Source of the DNA: Enterococcus hulanensis
Lineage (GTDB): Bacteria > Bacillota > Bacilli > Lactobacillales > Enterococcaceae
Direction: 5' to 3'
NCBI RefSeq assembly: GCF_005405485.1
Contig: NZ_BJED01000004.1
Coordinates: 173,230 to 237,229, forward strand
DNA: 64,000 bases
A program made the translations under genes and the position numbers. Positions 56,114 to 64,000 of the stretch are shown piece after piece. Each line of letters begins with the position of its first letter. Within the stretch, counting starts at the first letter, position 1. Below the pieces are notes generated by a model. That model was not told the origin of the DNA and searched no databases. It saw only the letters and a list, made by a program, of their open reading frames with translations.

Positions 56114-56815
56114 TTATAATTTGCTTGCTGCATCTTCGTCGATGATGACTGTTACATCATCATGGTTTTGTAGGATACTTGCAGGTACATCTGTCGTTAC
56201 TGAGCCATTGATCATGTCTTTGATTGCATCAGCTTTATCTGTGCCGAAAGCCATCAGCAAGATTTTCTTGCTTTCCATGATTGAACCAATACCCATTGAC
56301 AATGCACGAGTTGGAACATCTTCTACTTTATCGAAGTTGCGTTTGTTTGCTTCGATGGTTGATTCAGTTAATTCAACTACGTGAGTTGTTACATCAAATG
56401 GTGTGCCTGGTTCGTTGAAGCCGATGTGGGCATTGCGGCCGATTCCTAATACTTGCAAATCAATCGGATGATCAGCGATCACGCCGTCGTAACGTTTGCA
56501 TTCAGCATCTAAATCTTCTGCTTTACCATTTGGTACGAATGTTTCTTTAAATGGTTTTTTGTTGAATAATTGATCGTTCATAAAGTAACGGTAGCTTTGT
56601 ACATCGTCACCAGCTAATCCAACATATTCATCTAAGTTTACAGAAGTCATATCTGAAAAATCTAAATCACTAGAAGTCATTTCTTTATATAAAGTTTCAG
56701 GTGTGCTGCCAGTTGCTAGTCCTAATACTTTTACGCCGTTTTCCATTCCATCTTTGATGATTTCAAATGCTTTTTTTCCGCCTTCGTTGGCATCTTTCAC
56801 GCGAATTACTTTCAT
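56114..56815 (-). CDS. nagB: Glucosamine-6-phosphate deaminase
   Basis: A 233-residue enzyme converting glucosamine-6-phosphate to fructose-6-phosphate and ammonia, linking amino-sugar use to glycolysis. Hallmarks: [58 protein letters not shown] and the C-terminal [22 protein letters not shown]. The frame extends to 56860, but AAGGAG is 9 bases before the ATG at 56815 and family proteins begin MKVIRVKD. A NagR-type site lies upstream. Confidence 0.96.
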   Translation of the reverse strand: MKVIRVKDANEGGKKAFEIIKDGMENGVKVLGLATGSTPETLYKEMTSSDLDFSDMTSVNLDEYVGLAGDDVQSYRYFMNDQLFNKKPFKETFVPNGKAEDLDAECKRYDGVIADHPIDLQVLGIGRNAHIGFNEPGTPFDVTTHVVELTESTIEANKRNFDKVEDVPTRALSMGIGSIMESKKILLMAFGTDKADAIKDMINGSVTTDVPASILQNHDDVTVIIDEDAASKL

Positions 56816-56837
56816 GGGTAAACGCTCCTTTATCAAT

Positions 56838-56851
56838 TTGGTATACACCAA
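56838..56851. promoter_or_regulatory. GntR (NagR)-like operator of nagB
   Basis: TTGGTATACACCAA is a near palindrome of the GGTATANACC-type bound by NagR/YvoA, the amino-sugar repressor. It lies 22 bases before the nagB start. Confidence 0.55.
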
Positions 56852-56931
56852 TTTTAACACCCTTCAATCAGTTTTGCAACAACAAAGTCTGAATACCACA
56901 ATTGATTTAGCTCTTTTTTTACACGCAAGTC

Positions 56932-56969
56932 AAAAAAATCTCCAGTACAGTTTTGCTGTACTAGAGATT
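56932..56969 (-). terminator. mtl operon terminator
   Basis: CTCCAGTACAG/CTGTACTAGAG stem, followed by seven T on the minus strand, directly after mtlD. Confidence 0.8.
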
Positions 56970-56977
56970 AGTGAAAT

Positions 56978-58117
56978 CTATTTTTGATATCTTGCAGAGA
57001 TTTCCGCAATCAACTCATCATCTTGTAAATCGGTGATTTGTTGTATCACTTCTGCCGCTGATTTTTCTTTTAAGTATCCTTGCAGTTCGACACTTTGTTC
57101 ATCGTTTGGATCATCGTATTTCAAAACCATCGCGACTACATCTACTAAATTCGTATAATCTAATCCACGATCCTTCAGTTCACGAATTGGACGGATAAAG
57201 CGTTCATCAAAACCTAACTTACGAATTGGCGTCCGCGCAACACGACTGATGCTATCTGAAATATATTTATTTTCGAAACGGCTGACGATCTTGTCGATAT
57301 AAGCCAGATGCTTCGCTTGATCAAAATTCCATTTATTGATCAAAAGGCTGCCGGTTTCACCAAGAACGGCACGAAGTTTTTCTAACACGCGTTCATCAGC
57401 GATTGCTTCATCGATGGTTTTGTAACCTTCATAAGCCCCTGTGTATGCAACTGTCGCATGGCCAGTATTAACAGAAAACAGTTTTCGTTCGATATATGGT
57501 TCTAAATCTTCTACGTATTCCACGCCTTCGAGACGCAGCTCTTTATTTTTGCTTTGTGTTGCATCGATCACCCATTCACTGAAAGGTTCAACGGAAACGA
57601 ACAGCGGATCTTCATGATGCTGGATCGGTACAATACGATCGACTGCTGCATTGGGGAATCCGATGTATTGTTCCACATAGGCCTTATCTTCATCAGATAA
57701 GAAGCCTTGAACTTTTTCAAATAAGAATTGGCTGCCGCCGATCATATTTTCGCATGCCACCACATCCAATGGAGCTGTGTTGCCTTCACCGCGGCGTTTT
57801 TGAATTCCTTTGGCAATCAATTCCGCAATAAATGGTAAGATATTTGGACCAATCGCTGTCGTCACGATATCCGCCTTGCTGACTGAATCAATTACCGCTT
57901 CCGGATTGGTTTGATTGTTAAGTCCATCCACGTTTGAAACATGGATTTCTTGTTGACTTTCATCCGCTAACTGAATCGTATATTCGTTTCGTTCATTCAA
58001 AGCATTGATGATCGTTTCATTGATATCGACAAAATCGATTGAAAAACCATTTTTTTCTAAAATTTCTCCGATAAATCCGCGGCCTATGTTTCCTGCACCA
58101 AAGTGTGTTGCTTGCAT
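56978..58117 (-). CDS. mtlD: Mannitol-1-phosphate 5-dehydrogenase
   Basis: A 379-residue enzyme oxidising mannitol-1-phosphate to fructose-6-phosphate with NAD+. The dinucleotide motif [13 protein letters not shown] lies at about 8-20, and the family segments [35 protein letters not shown] and [19 protein letters not shown] (catalytic Lys/His region) are present. Last gene of mtlA-mtlR-mtlF-mtlD, one base after mtlF. Confidence 0.96.
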   Translation of the reverse strand: MQATHFGAGNIGRGFIGEILEKNGFSIDFVDINETIINALNERNEYTIQLADESQQEIHVSNVDGLNNQTNPEAVIDSVSKADIVTTAIGPNILPFIAELIAKGIQKRRGEGNTAPLDVVACENMIGGSQFLFEKVQGFLSDEDKAYVEQYIGFPNAAVDRIVPIQHHEDPLFVSVEPFSEWVIDATQSKNKELRLEGVEYVEDLEPYIERKLFSVNTGHATVAYTGAYEGYKTIDEAIADERVLEKLRAVLGETGSLLINKWNFDQAKHLAYIDKIVSRFENKYISDSISRVARTPIRKLGFDERFIRPIRELKDRGLDYTNLVDVVAMVLKYDDPNDEQSVELQGYLKEKSAAEVIQQITDLQDDELIAEISARYQK

Positions 58118-58118
58118 C

Positions 58119-58556
58119 CTATTCTACCTCCTGAAGATAGCCAATGACTTCTTCTTTTGTTTTTGCATCTGCTAGTTTAACGACATTTTCAACATCCGAA
58201 CAAAAGATCGCGATTTTTTGTAGGATATCTAAATGCTCGTTCTCGATCCCAGCGATTCCAAATAGTACCATCGCCACATCTTCCGTATCATCTTTACCAA
58301 AGTGAACGCCCGTTGGGACTTGAATCACTGAAATACCACTTTTTTTCACATAGCGTTTCGCTTCATCGGTTCCATGAGGGATCGCGATAAAGTTTCCCAT
58401 GTAAACGGAAACCAACTCATTTCTTTCGATCATGGCATCGATATAGCCTTCTTCCACACAACCGGCATCTACTAGCAGCTGTCCGCTCGCGCGAATTGCC
58501 TCTTCCTTGTTTGCATATTCCTGGTCTAACAAAATCATTTCTGGCTGTAATTCCAT
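58119..58556 (-). CDS. mtlF: PTS mannitol-specific EIIA component
   Basis: A 145-residue phosphocarrier passing phosphate from HPr to the EIIB domain of MtlA. The active His61 is in [25 protein letters not shown] and [10 protein letters not shown] are usual. The frame extends to 58613, but GGGGGG lies near the ATG at 58556, and family proteins begin [10 protein letters not shown]. It partly overlaps mtlR in its upstream frame only. Confidence 0.95.
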   Translation of the reverse strand: MELQPEMILLDQEYANKEEAIRASGQLLVDAGCVEEGYIDAMIERNELVSVYMGNFIAIPHGTDEAKRYVKKSGISVIQVPTGVHFGKDDTEDVAMVLFGIAGIENEHLDILQKIAIFCSDVENVVKLADAKTKEEVIGYLQEVE

Positions 58557-58587
58557 TTTAATTCCCCCCGATTTTTTTATGCTATCG

Positions 58588-60639
58588 CTAATTTTCTCGA
58601 ATCTCTTTGACAAATAACGAACTCAACAATTGATAAATGATCTCTTTGTTGCCAAATTTGTAGATTTCAGTATTCAGATCACTTTCGATTACTGAGCTGC
58701 TGATTTTTCCTAACAGACTTTGCTGACTTTCCGGCATTGGATCAGGAGCTAAAAGCAACAGTACTCGTGTTAATTCAATGCTTTTCTTGTCCATTCCTTG
58801 AATCAAAAATTTTTGGTCTAAGTCATAAATGGTAAATAATGGTTCTTTGACATGTACATCCGCGCAATGGAACAAGGCAAAGTTCGTGTTCGGAACACCG
58901 ATTGGTGCGACTAAGTAACGTTTGATTACTTTATTTGTCACGATCTTTGCATCAGAAACGATCGTGCCCTGCAACTGATCAATAATCTCTTCTAGTGTCA
59001 GCTCAATCGTTTCTTGCGCTTGGACCTGCTTCACATCAAAGTTCTGCAATAAATTATTGGCTATCCGCATCGTCTCATAGATCTCATCAAAGGCTTCGCT
59101 GGGCTCTTGTTCCGGCTCATCGATTATTTCGTTGACCTTCTCAGGATGCAGCGTTTGAATGTATTCTTTGATTTCTTTGATCTCATCATCTAATAAAAGC
59201 GGCGAAATCACCTTGTAAGGTAAGTTGAACCCCGGTAAAAAGACCGTCGCTAAAATCAAATCATAACTTTTATAATCCAATTGATTCATCTCAGAAATCT
59301 TCGCGACCTGCACTTTTTCAATCTCATTCAAATACTTATGAATCCGACTTTCTAAAATCCGCGCCGTACCGATTCCGCTGGAACACAACACTAAAGCCGA
59401 TAACGCCCGACTGCTTGGGTGGCGTTCCAATGATGTCGCGAAATGAATCACCACATAGCCTAATTCATCGGCCGTGAATTGATGATCTGGAAAAACAACC
59501 GCCAATTCTTCGATAATCGCTGCCGTTAAATCCTGATATTTATCACGAATTTTTTGCAGCAGCGGATTATTTGCTCCTTGAATAACCGTTAGATTCCGCT
59601 TCAAAGCTGCAGACATATGAGCGGACAAGTCATTAAAGAGCTGTTCATCCTTACGAAAATCGATCCCCATTCTTTCTGAAACTAAGCGAATCAATTCTTT
59701 GATCTTATAGGAAAGCTCCACATCAAAACTATCAATAAAGATATTTTGCGGCTTCTTGTAATTCACACCTTCCAGCTGAAAAGCAAAGAAGCGAACTTCC
59801 TGCGGCGGAATCGATTTTTTGATGGTTGTTGCTACCTTGATCATAATTTGACTGGCGATCTGCATGCTTTCAGGTTTGGCTTTATTTTCCTGCTCGACCT
59901 CTACAAAACGATCCTGCGCCATTCGATCAATCGACAAAGCCAGCAAAATCAAGACTCGCTGCAATTGATTGTCGGTAACTTGCTCGAAGGCTTGTTGAGA
60001 AACCTGTTCAAAGATCGTCCGTGCCAGTCGCAAACTTGAACGACTTAATAAATTCAAAAAGAAGTTATCCGTAGTTGTCGTCTCATCATCCAATGAATCA
60101 ATAAACTGGAAGAAGTCAAATTCACTCACACCGTTATAAATCAAATTACTTAATAATTGCCGACGCTGTTTTTCCCGCCCAGCAATACGAATGCCTCGGC
60201 CTTTCAATCGCTGCAGCTCTAATCGGTAATCGATCAAGCTTTTTTCGATCGTCGCCAAGTCCGAAGTAATTGTCGCCGGACTAACTTTAAAATCAATCGC
60301 CAAGCCTTCGATTGTCTCTTCCTCATCCATCAACAGCAAGGAACAAACAATCGCGCTTTGACGCTGAACGTTATCCGTAAACAGCTCCGCCTGTTTTTCA
60401 CCTAATTGCTGCTGCAGACGTTCCAGATTTAAAGTTTCCCCCACGATCCGATAACCTTCGCCGCGAGGTTTAATAATCTGGATATCCTGCGACTTGATCG
60501 TTTTTTCAATACTTGAAATTTCGCGATAGACTGTCCGTTTGCTGACCTGTAAAATATCTTGCAATTCCTCCGGCGTGATGCCGTTAGGATAATCTAATAA
60601 AAGGGAAAGTATCTTTTTTTCGCGAATCGAAAAATACAC
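58588..60639 (-). CDS. mtlR: Mannitol operon activator MtlR
   Basis: A 683-residue PTS-regulated activator. Order: N-terminal helix-turn-helix domains (about 1-90, 100-170), two PTS regulation domains (about 190-290 and 305-410), an EIIB-like domain ([22 protein letters not shown], about 425-520) and an EIIA-like domain (about 540-683; [17 protein letters not shown]). Phosphorylation by HPr and MtlA/MtlF adjusts its activity. Start is GTG, 8 bases after GGAGG. Encoded between mtlA and mtlF, as in other Firmicutes. Confidence 0.95.
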   Translation of the reverse strand: MYFSIREKKILSLLLDYPNGITPEELQDILQVSKRTVYREISSIEKTIKSQDIQIIKPRGEGYRIVGETLNLERLQQQLGEKQAELFTDNVQRQSAIVCSLLLMDEEETIEGLAIDFKVSPATITSDLATIEKSLIDYRLELQRLKGRGIRIAGREKQRRQLLSNLIYNGVSEFDFFQFIDSLDDETTTTDNFFLNLLSRSSLRLARTIFEQVSQQAFEQVTDNQLQRVLILLALSIDRMAQDRFVEVEQENKAKPESMQIASQIMIKVATTIKKSIPPQEVRFFAFQLEGVNYKKPQNIFIDSFDVELSYKIKELIRLVSERMGIDFRKDEQLFNDLSAHMSAALKRNLTVIQGANNPLLQKIRDKYQDLTAAIIEELAVVFPDHQFTADELGYVVIHFATSLERHPSSRALSALVLCSSGIGTARILESRIHKYLNEIEKVQVAKISEMNQLDYKSYDLILATVFLPGFNLPYKVISPLLLDDEIKEIKEYIQTLHPEKVNEIIDEPEQEPSEAFDEIYETMRIANNLLQNFDVKQVQAQETIELTLEEIIDQLQGTIVSDAKIVTNKVIKRYLVAPIGVPNTNFALFHCADVHVKEPLFTIYDLDQKFLIQGMDKKSIELTRVLLLLAPDPMPESQQSLLGKISSSVIESDLNTEIYKFGNKEIIYQLLSSLFVKEIREN

Positions 60640-60669
60640 AATATCTCCTCCAATAATTTCAAAAGGGTA

Positions 60670-60694
60670 AAAGCAGTGAGAATCCCCACTGCTT
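60670..60694 (-). promoter_or_regulatory. Intra-operon hairpin after mtlA
   Basis: AAAGCAGTG/CACTGCTTT stem followed on the minus strand by TTTTACCCTTTT. It may partly terminate or stabilise the mtlA mRNA, giving more MtlA than MtlR. Confidence 0.5.
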
Positions 60695-60726
60695 TAAGAG
60701 TAATACGATTCTGTATAAAAGACTAC

Positions 60727-62487
60727 TTATTTCCTTAAGTTTTGAATGACTTTGTCATATTTTTCCGAAGCAACCAAGTCGGACAATGGCACATGTGTGG
60801 CACTTGGCGCCTGTTGTTCTGCTTTGACCGTTTCGTCATTGTTGGTAATGACCAAAGCGCTTGTTTCATCTTTCAACGAACTGATTGGTTCAACCGTTAC
60901 CGGATAAGTCAAATTATTATCTTTCAATAGTTTTTTCAAGATCGTTGCGCCCATATTAGCTGAGCCCTTCACTTGGTCGAATCCAAAGATAATGTGATCG
61001 ATTTTCGAATAATCGGCTACGCCTTCTACCACATCATCAGTCAGCGGCTTTTTTTCGCTGTCACCAGAAGCAGGTTCAGCAGATAGACGATCGACGATTT
61101 CATCATAGCGTGGTGAATTCATGAAGTTTTCTACCTGAACGAAGGTTGCACTTGGCGCTTTTTGTGAAGCGCGATCATGCAATTCTTCTTGGGTTACGAT
61201 CAACGCATTTGGATCGTCACTCAAGTTATTGATCGCCGAGTTTGAAACTGGTAATGATAAGCCAGCTTTTTTCACTTTATCACGTAATACAGAAGCTCCC
61301 ATCGCGCTTGATCCCATACCAGCATCACAAGCAAAAATTATCTTGTTGATGTTGCCGAACATTTCTTGGTTTTCAGCTGTCATTGCGTTTTGACCTTTAC
61401 TTTGTGCTTTCGCATCTGCCATTGCTGCTTGATTTGCTGCTAAATCATCTTCTTCACTGTTGTCTGATTTAATAATAATCATTGCAACTAAGAATGACAC
61501 AACACAACCAACGATGATCCCTGCTAGGTTAGCTAAGATAGCGTCTGGCGGAGTCATAGCCATGATCGCGATAATCGAACCTGGAGAAGCGGCTGCTCGT
61601 AAACCTGCACCTAACAATTGGAATGTAAATGTTCCGGCAACCCCACCGGCCATAACAGCTAGGAATAAAAGAGGTTTCATCATTACATATGGGAAGTAAA
61701 TTTCATGGATCCCACCTAAGAACTGGATAATGATCGCACCTGGTGCAGAAGATTTCGCCGCACCTTTACCAAACAAGGTGAAGGCTAATAAGATTCCTAA
61801 TCCTGGTCCAGGGTTAGACTCTAGCAAGAATAGAACTGATTTTCCAGCCTCTGCTGCTTGCTCAATTCCAAGCGGCGTCAAAATCCCGTGATTGATTGCA
61901 TTGTTTAAGAACAAAATTTTTGCCGGTTCAATAAAGATATTTGCTAATGGCAATAAATGCATGTTGATAATTGATTCAACACCTGCGGCCATCAAATTCG
62001 TTAATGACTCAACAACTGGTCCAATCGCATAAAATCCTAACACTGCAAGAGCAAAACCAATCAACCCAGATGAGAAGTTATTGACTAACATTTCAAATCC
62101 GGCTTTGATCTTCGTTTGGAAAGCGTCATCAAATTTCTTGATACACCATCCACCCAAAGGACCCATCATCATGGCCCCGATAAACATTGGCACATCCGAT
62201 CCTACAATAACACCCATCGCAGCGATCGCCCCGACTACTGCACCACGTTGTCCATGCACCATGCTACCACCTGTATAAGCGATTAATAATGGCAATAAGT
62301 AAGAAAGCATCGGTCCGACTAATGTGGCAAGTGCTTCATTTGGAACATATCCATCCGGGATAAACAGAGCAGTGATAACACCCCAAGCGATAAAGCCTCC
62401 AATATTTGGCATAACCATCCCTGACAGATGACTTCCGAGACGCTGGACTTTTGCCTTAAGTCCACCCTTTTGTCCAGTAGCTTCCAT
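60727..62487 (-). CDS. mtlA: PTS mannitol EIICB component with extra EIIB domain
   Basis: A 586-residue transporter that phosphorylates mannitol during import. The EIIC part (about 1-345) has the family signature GGIHEIYFPYVMMKP. The EIIB domain (about 380-470) has the active Cys387 in FACDAGMGSSAMG. A second EIIB-like copy (about 495-586) has Phe503 in place of Cys and KGSANMG in place of GSSAMG, so it cannot be phosphorylated there. MtlA of other Firmicutes, as I recall, has one EIIB and is near 470-520 residues. Start follows GAGGAAAAAG. Last residue LRK is part of the second copy. Confidence 0.95.
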   Translation of the reverse strand: MEATGQKGGLKAKVQRLGSHLSGMVMPNIGGFIAWGVITALFIPDGYVPNEALATLVGPMLSYLLPLLIAYTGGSMVHGQRGAVVGAIAAMGVIVGSDVPMFIGAMMMGPLGGWCIKKFDDAFQTKIKAGFEMLVNNFSSGLIGFALAVLGFYAIGPVVESLTNLMAAGVESIINMHLLPLANIFIEPAKILFLNNAINHGILTPLGIEQAAEAGKSVLFLLESNPGPGLGILLAFTLFGKGAAKSSAPGAIIIQFLGGIHEIYFPYVMMKPLLFLAVMAGGVAGTFTFQLLGAGLRAAASPGSIIAIMAMTPPDAILANLAGIIVGCVVSFLVAMIIIKSDNSEEDDLAANQAAMADAKAQSKGQNAMTAENQEMFGNINKIIFACDAGMGSSAMGASVLRDKVKKAGLSLPVSNSAINNLSDDPNALIVTQEELHDRASQKAPSATFVQVENFMNSPRYDEIVDRLSAEPASGDSEKKPLTDDVVEGVADYSKIDHIIFGFDQVKGSANMGATILKKLLKDNNLTYPVTVEPISSLKDETSALVITNNDETVKAEQQAPSATHVPLSDLVASEKYDKVIQNLRK

Positions 62488-62519
62488 TTTCTTTTTCCTC
62501 CTTCAGAAATAATCTAAAA

Positions 62520-62533
62520 TGATTTCGTTTACA
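62520..62533. promoter_or_regulatory. cre site 1 of mtlA
   Basis: Minus-strand TGTAAACGAAATCA matches the relaxed CcpA consensus TGNAANCGNNNNCA. It lies downstream of the promoter, so CcpA would block elongation or initiation. Confidence 0.75.
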
Positions 62534-62538
62534 TATTT

Positions 62539-62567
62539 ATCATATATCCTGAGGTATCCGCTTTCAA
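62539..62567 (-). promoter_or_regulatory. mtlA promoter with overlapping cre site 2
   Basis: Minus-strand TTGAAA (62562-62567) and TATGAT (62539-62544), 17-base spacer. TGAAAGCGGATACC at 62553-62566 overlaps the -35 and is a weaker cre match. Confidence 0.75.
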
Positions 62568-62585
62568 TGAAATGTAGATAGAGCT

Positions 62586-62607
62586 TTGGCACAGAAGTTT
62601 GTGCCAA
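62586..62607. promoter_or_regulatory. MtlR operator-like palindrome
   Basis: TTGGCACA-N6-TGTGCCAA resembles the TTGNCACA-N4-TGTGNCAA site of MtlR activators. It lies about 20 bases upstream of the mtlA -35, where an activator would bind. Confidence 0.65.
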
Positions 62608-62615
62608 AAATAAAA

Positions 62616-62643
62616 AGCCGTTCATCTCAAAGATAAACGACTC
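62616..62643 (-). terminator. ManO-gene terminator
   Basis: Imperfect stem AGCCGTTCATCT/GATAAACGACT, then T-rich sequence on the minus strand. Confidence 0.6.
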
Positions 62644-62647
62644 TTCT

Positions 62648-63019
62648 TTACTTATTGAGTTTGTTGCGAACACCACGTTTAATGACATCAAAAAATCCTA
62701 GCGATCTAACCATATGATCTGGGTCTACATACTCACGAATTGCTCGCAATACTTTTTTCGGCTCTTTTGATGCAAAAGAATACGTTCCATTCTTTTTTGT
62801 TTGTATTGCATAACGCGGAATCCATTTTCCCTTAAAAACAACAGAAGCGATAACATAATCCACTTCTTCCCAAGGAACTTGAACAAATTTTCGAGCATCA
62901 CGATTATTGAAAAATTCAAACCCTTTGTCACCGATCATGATCTTGCCGTAATCAGCCACACCTAAGTACGAGGTAGCATCGATCGTCAAATCGACCTTTG
63001 TATTGATTGATTGAACCAT
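62648..63019 (-). CDS. manO: DUF956 protein (ManO family)
   Basis: A 123-residue protein of the DUF956/ManO family, encoded at the end of mannose PTS operons in lactobacilli and enterococci; proposed to influence glucose/mannose PTS expression. Visible: DLTIDATSYLGVADYGKIMIGDKGFEFFN and VPWEEVDYVIASVVFKGKWIPRYAIQTKKNGTYSFASKEPKKVLRAIREYV. It probably belongs to the EIID operon, although a hairpin lies between. Exact role unknown. Confidence 0.85.
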   Translation of the reverse strand: MVQSINTKVDLTIDATSYLGVADYGKIMIGDKGFEFFNNRDARKFVQVPWEEVDYVIASVVFKGKWIPRYAIQTKKNGTYSFASKEPKKVLRAIREYVDPDHMVRSLGFFDVIKRGVRNKLNK

Positions 63020-63087
63020 TAGACCTACTCCATTTCCATATATGTATCTGTTAAACTATTATACTTATTTTACTCTTATTAAGCAAA

Positions 63088-63113
63088 AAATGCTCGGGCA
63101 AGCCCGAGCATTT
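63088..63113 (-). terminator. PTS EIID terminator
   Basis: Perfect AAATGCTCGGG/CCCGAGCATTT stem with a four-base loop, followed by six T on the minus strand. It lies between the EIID and DUF956 genes, so DUF956 may receive only read-through. Confidence 0.8.
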
Positions 63114-63128
63114 CAATGATTGACTTTC

Positions 63129-64000
63129 TTACATAATACCTAATACGTGTAAGCCAACACCGACTACGAACAAACCAAGAATGATGACAATTGGAGAAAC
63201 TTTTTTCTTCAATAACCACATGCAAAGTAATGTCAATAGTAATGCAGCAAGACCAGGAATCAATTGATCCAAGTTGTCTTGTAAAGTAGTAACTTTTGAA
63301 CTATCTAAAGCAAGTCCAGATGCTTGTTGTGACAAGGCATCTTTGATTCCTTGTGCTCCAGCAGGTAATTTATCCCATTCGATATAAGCACCTTTATCCA
63401 ACTTAACAGTAGAAACAACTGGAGTGAACTTCACGTTTACCCAACGCTGTACCAAGGCTCCCAGTACGAACATACCTAGGATAGATGCACCTTTAGTAAC
63501 TTTTTGCAATAAACCACCTGAAAGGTCATCAGTGATTTTAGACCCAGCACGGTAGCCAAATTCTTGTGTATACCACATAAATGCCCAACGGATAATATTC
63601 CAAGCTAGGAAGAAAATGATTGGTCCCAAGATGTTTCCAGCCATTGCTAGAGAAGCCCCTAAGGCACCTAACATTGGACGTACAGTAAACCAGAAGACTG
63701 GGTCACCAACACCGGCTAAAGGTCCCATCATACCAACCTTAACCCCTTGGATTGCTACATCATCAACAGGTGCACCATTGGCACGTTCTTCTTCAAGCGC
63801 TAATGTTACCCCAATGATTGGTGAAGCGATATATGGGTGAGTATTAAAGAATTCCAAGTGACGTTGCATTGCCAATATACGGTCTTCTTTAGTTTTGTAT
63901 AATTTTTTGATTGCTGGCATCATTGCATAACACCAACCGCCATTCTGCATACGTTCATAGTTCCAAGAACCTTGAATGAAGGTAGAACGCCATGCAACGG
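63129..64000 (-). CDS. PTS mannose-family EIID component, 5' end outside the window
   Basis: A membrane component of a mannose-type PTS transporter (EIIC-EIID complex). The reading frame continues to the window edge: residues before the MQNGGWCYAM are visible as AWRSTFIQGSWNYER, so this is a partial gene missing its N-terminus. Family features: GGWCYAMMPAIKKLY, HLEFFNTHPYIASPIIGVTLALEE, and GPLAGVGDPVFW. Its C-terminus has a hydrophobic helix (about the last 35 residues). Almost certainly transports glucose/mannose. Confidence 0.93.
   Translation of the reverse strand, partial: VAWRSTFIQGSWNYERMQNGGWCYAMMPAIKKLYKTKEDRILAMQRHLEFFNTHPYIASPIIGVTLALEEERANGAPVDDVAIQGVKVGMMGPLAGVGDPVFWFTVRPMLGALGASLAMAGNILGPIIFFLAWNIIRWAFMWYTQEFGYRAGSKITDDLSGGLLQKVTKGASILGMFVLGALVQRWVNVKFTPVVSTVKLDKGAYIEWDKLPAGAQGIKDALSQQASGLALDSSKVTTLQDNLDQLIPGLAALLLTLLCMWLLKKKVSPIVIILGLFVVGVGLHVLGIM

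Overview
The window looks like a chromosomal segment of a low-GC lactic-acid coccus, most likely an Enterococcus or close relative. This rests on its gene families and gene orders (walRKHIJ, oppA/BCDF, nrdHEF, mtlA-mtlR-mtlF-mtlD, a mannose-family PTS with a DUF956 gene, nadE/pncB, a CIRCE-controlled groESL) and on strong AGGAGG ribosome-binding sites. I cannot name the species. There is no prophage, insertion sequence, integrase or CRISPR array. Almost all of the window is ordinary core or metabolic DNA on both strands.

Layout. 1-10 kb: a hypothetical protein, a GNAT acetyltransferase, a Ca2+-type P-ATPase behind a probable Mn2+ (yybP-ykoY) riboswitch, a TtcA-like tRNA thiolase, an LTA-synthase-family protein, and the NAD salvage pair nadE/pncB. 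10-17 kb: a DUF1827-like protein, a three-domain OYE/FMN/FAD reductase, groESL, a CPBP protease and an NAD(P)-binding protein whose Shine-Dalgarno (SD) sequence lies inside a terminator-like hairpin. 17-24 kb: the WalRK two-component operon, then degV and DUF1836. 24-27 kb: tRNA-Lys(CTT) and two tandem paralogous surface proteins with YPxTG sorting signals. 27-34 kb: the oligopeptide permease. 34-39 kb: leuABCD behind a leader-peptide attenuator. 39-42 kb: an ABC exporter with its MarR repressor and operators. 42-45 kb: feoA-feoB-FeoB-associated protein under a Fur-type box. 45-48.5 kb: class Ib ribonucleotide reductase under NrdR boxes. 48.5-53.6 kb: a MacB-type ABC transporter with a two-component system. 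53.7-56 kb: MgtC, an RsuA-like pseudouridine synthase and a hexapeptide acetyltransferase. 56-64 kb: nagB, the mannitol operon, ManO/DUF956 and the edge of a mannose-family PTS EIID gene.

The most unusual locus is the acetyltransferase at 55276-55902. Its reading frame has no ATG, GTG or TTG in the required N-terminal region. The best start is an ATT nine bases after a good SD, and that ATT is buried in a 12-bp stem formed with the coding region of a 12-codon leader peptide just upstream, which is the layout of a translational attenuator. Other points worth attention are the leu leader peptide ending in three Leu codons, the inactive duplicate EIIB domain on MtlA, the paralogous YPxTG proteins with a shared unrecognised helical domain, the reductase with probable active-site substitutions, and a family of short dispersed intergenic repeats.
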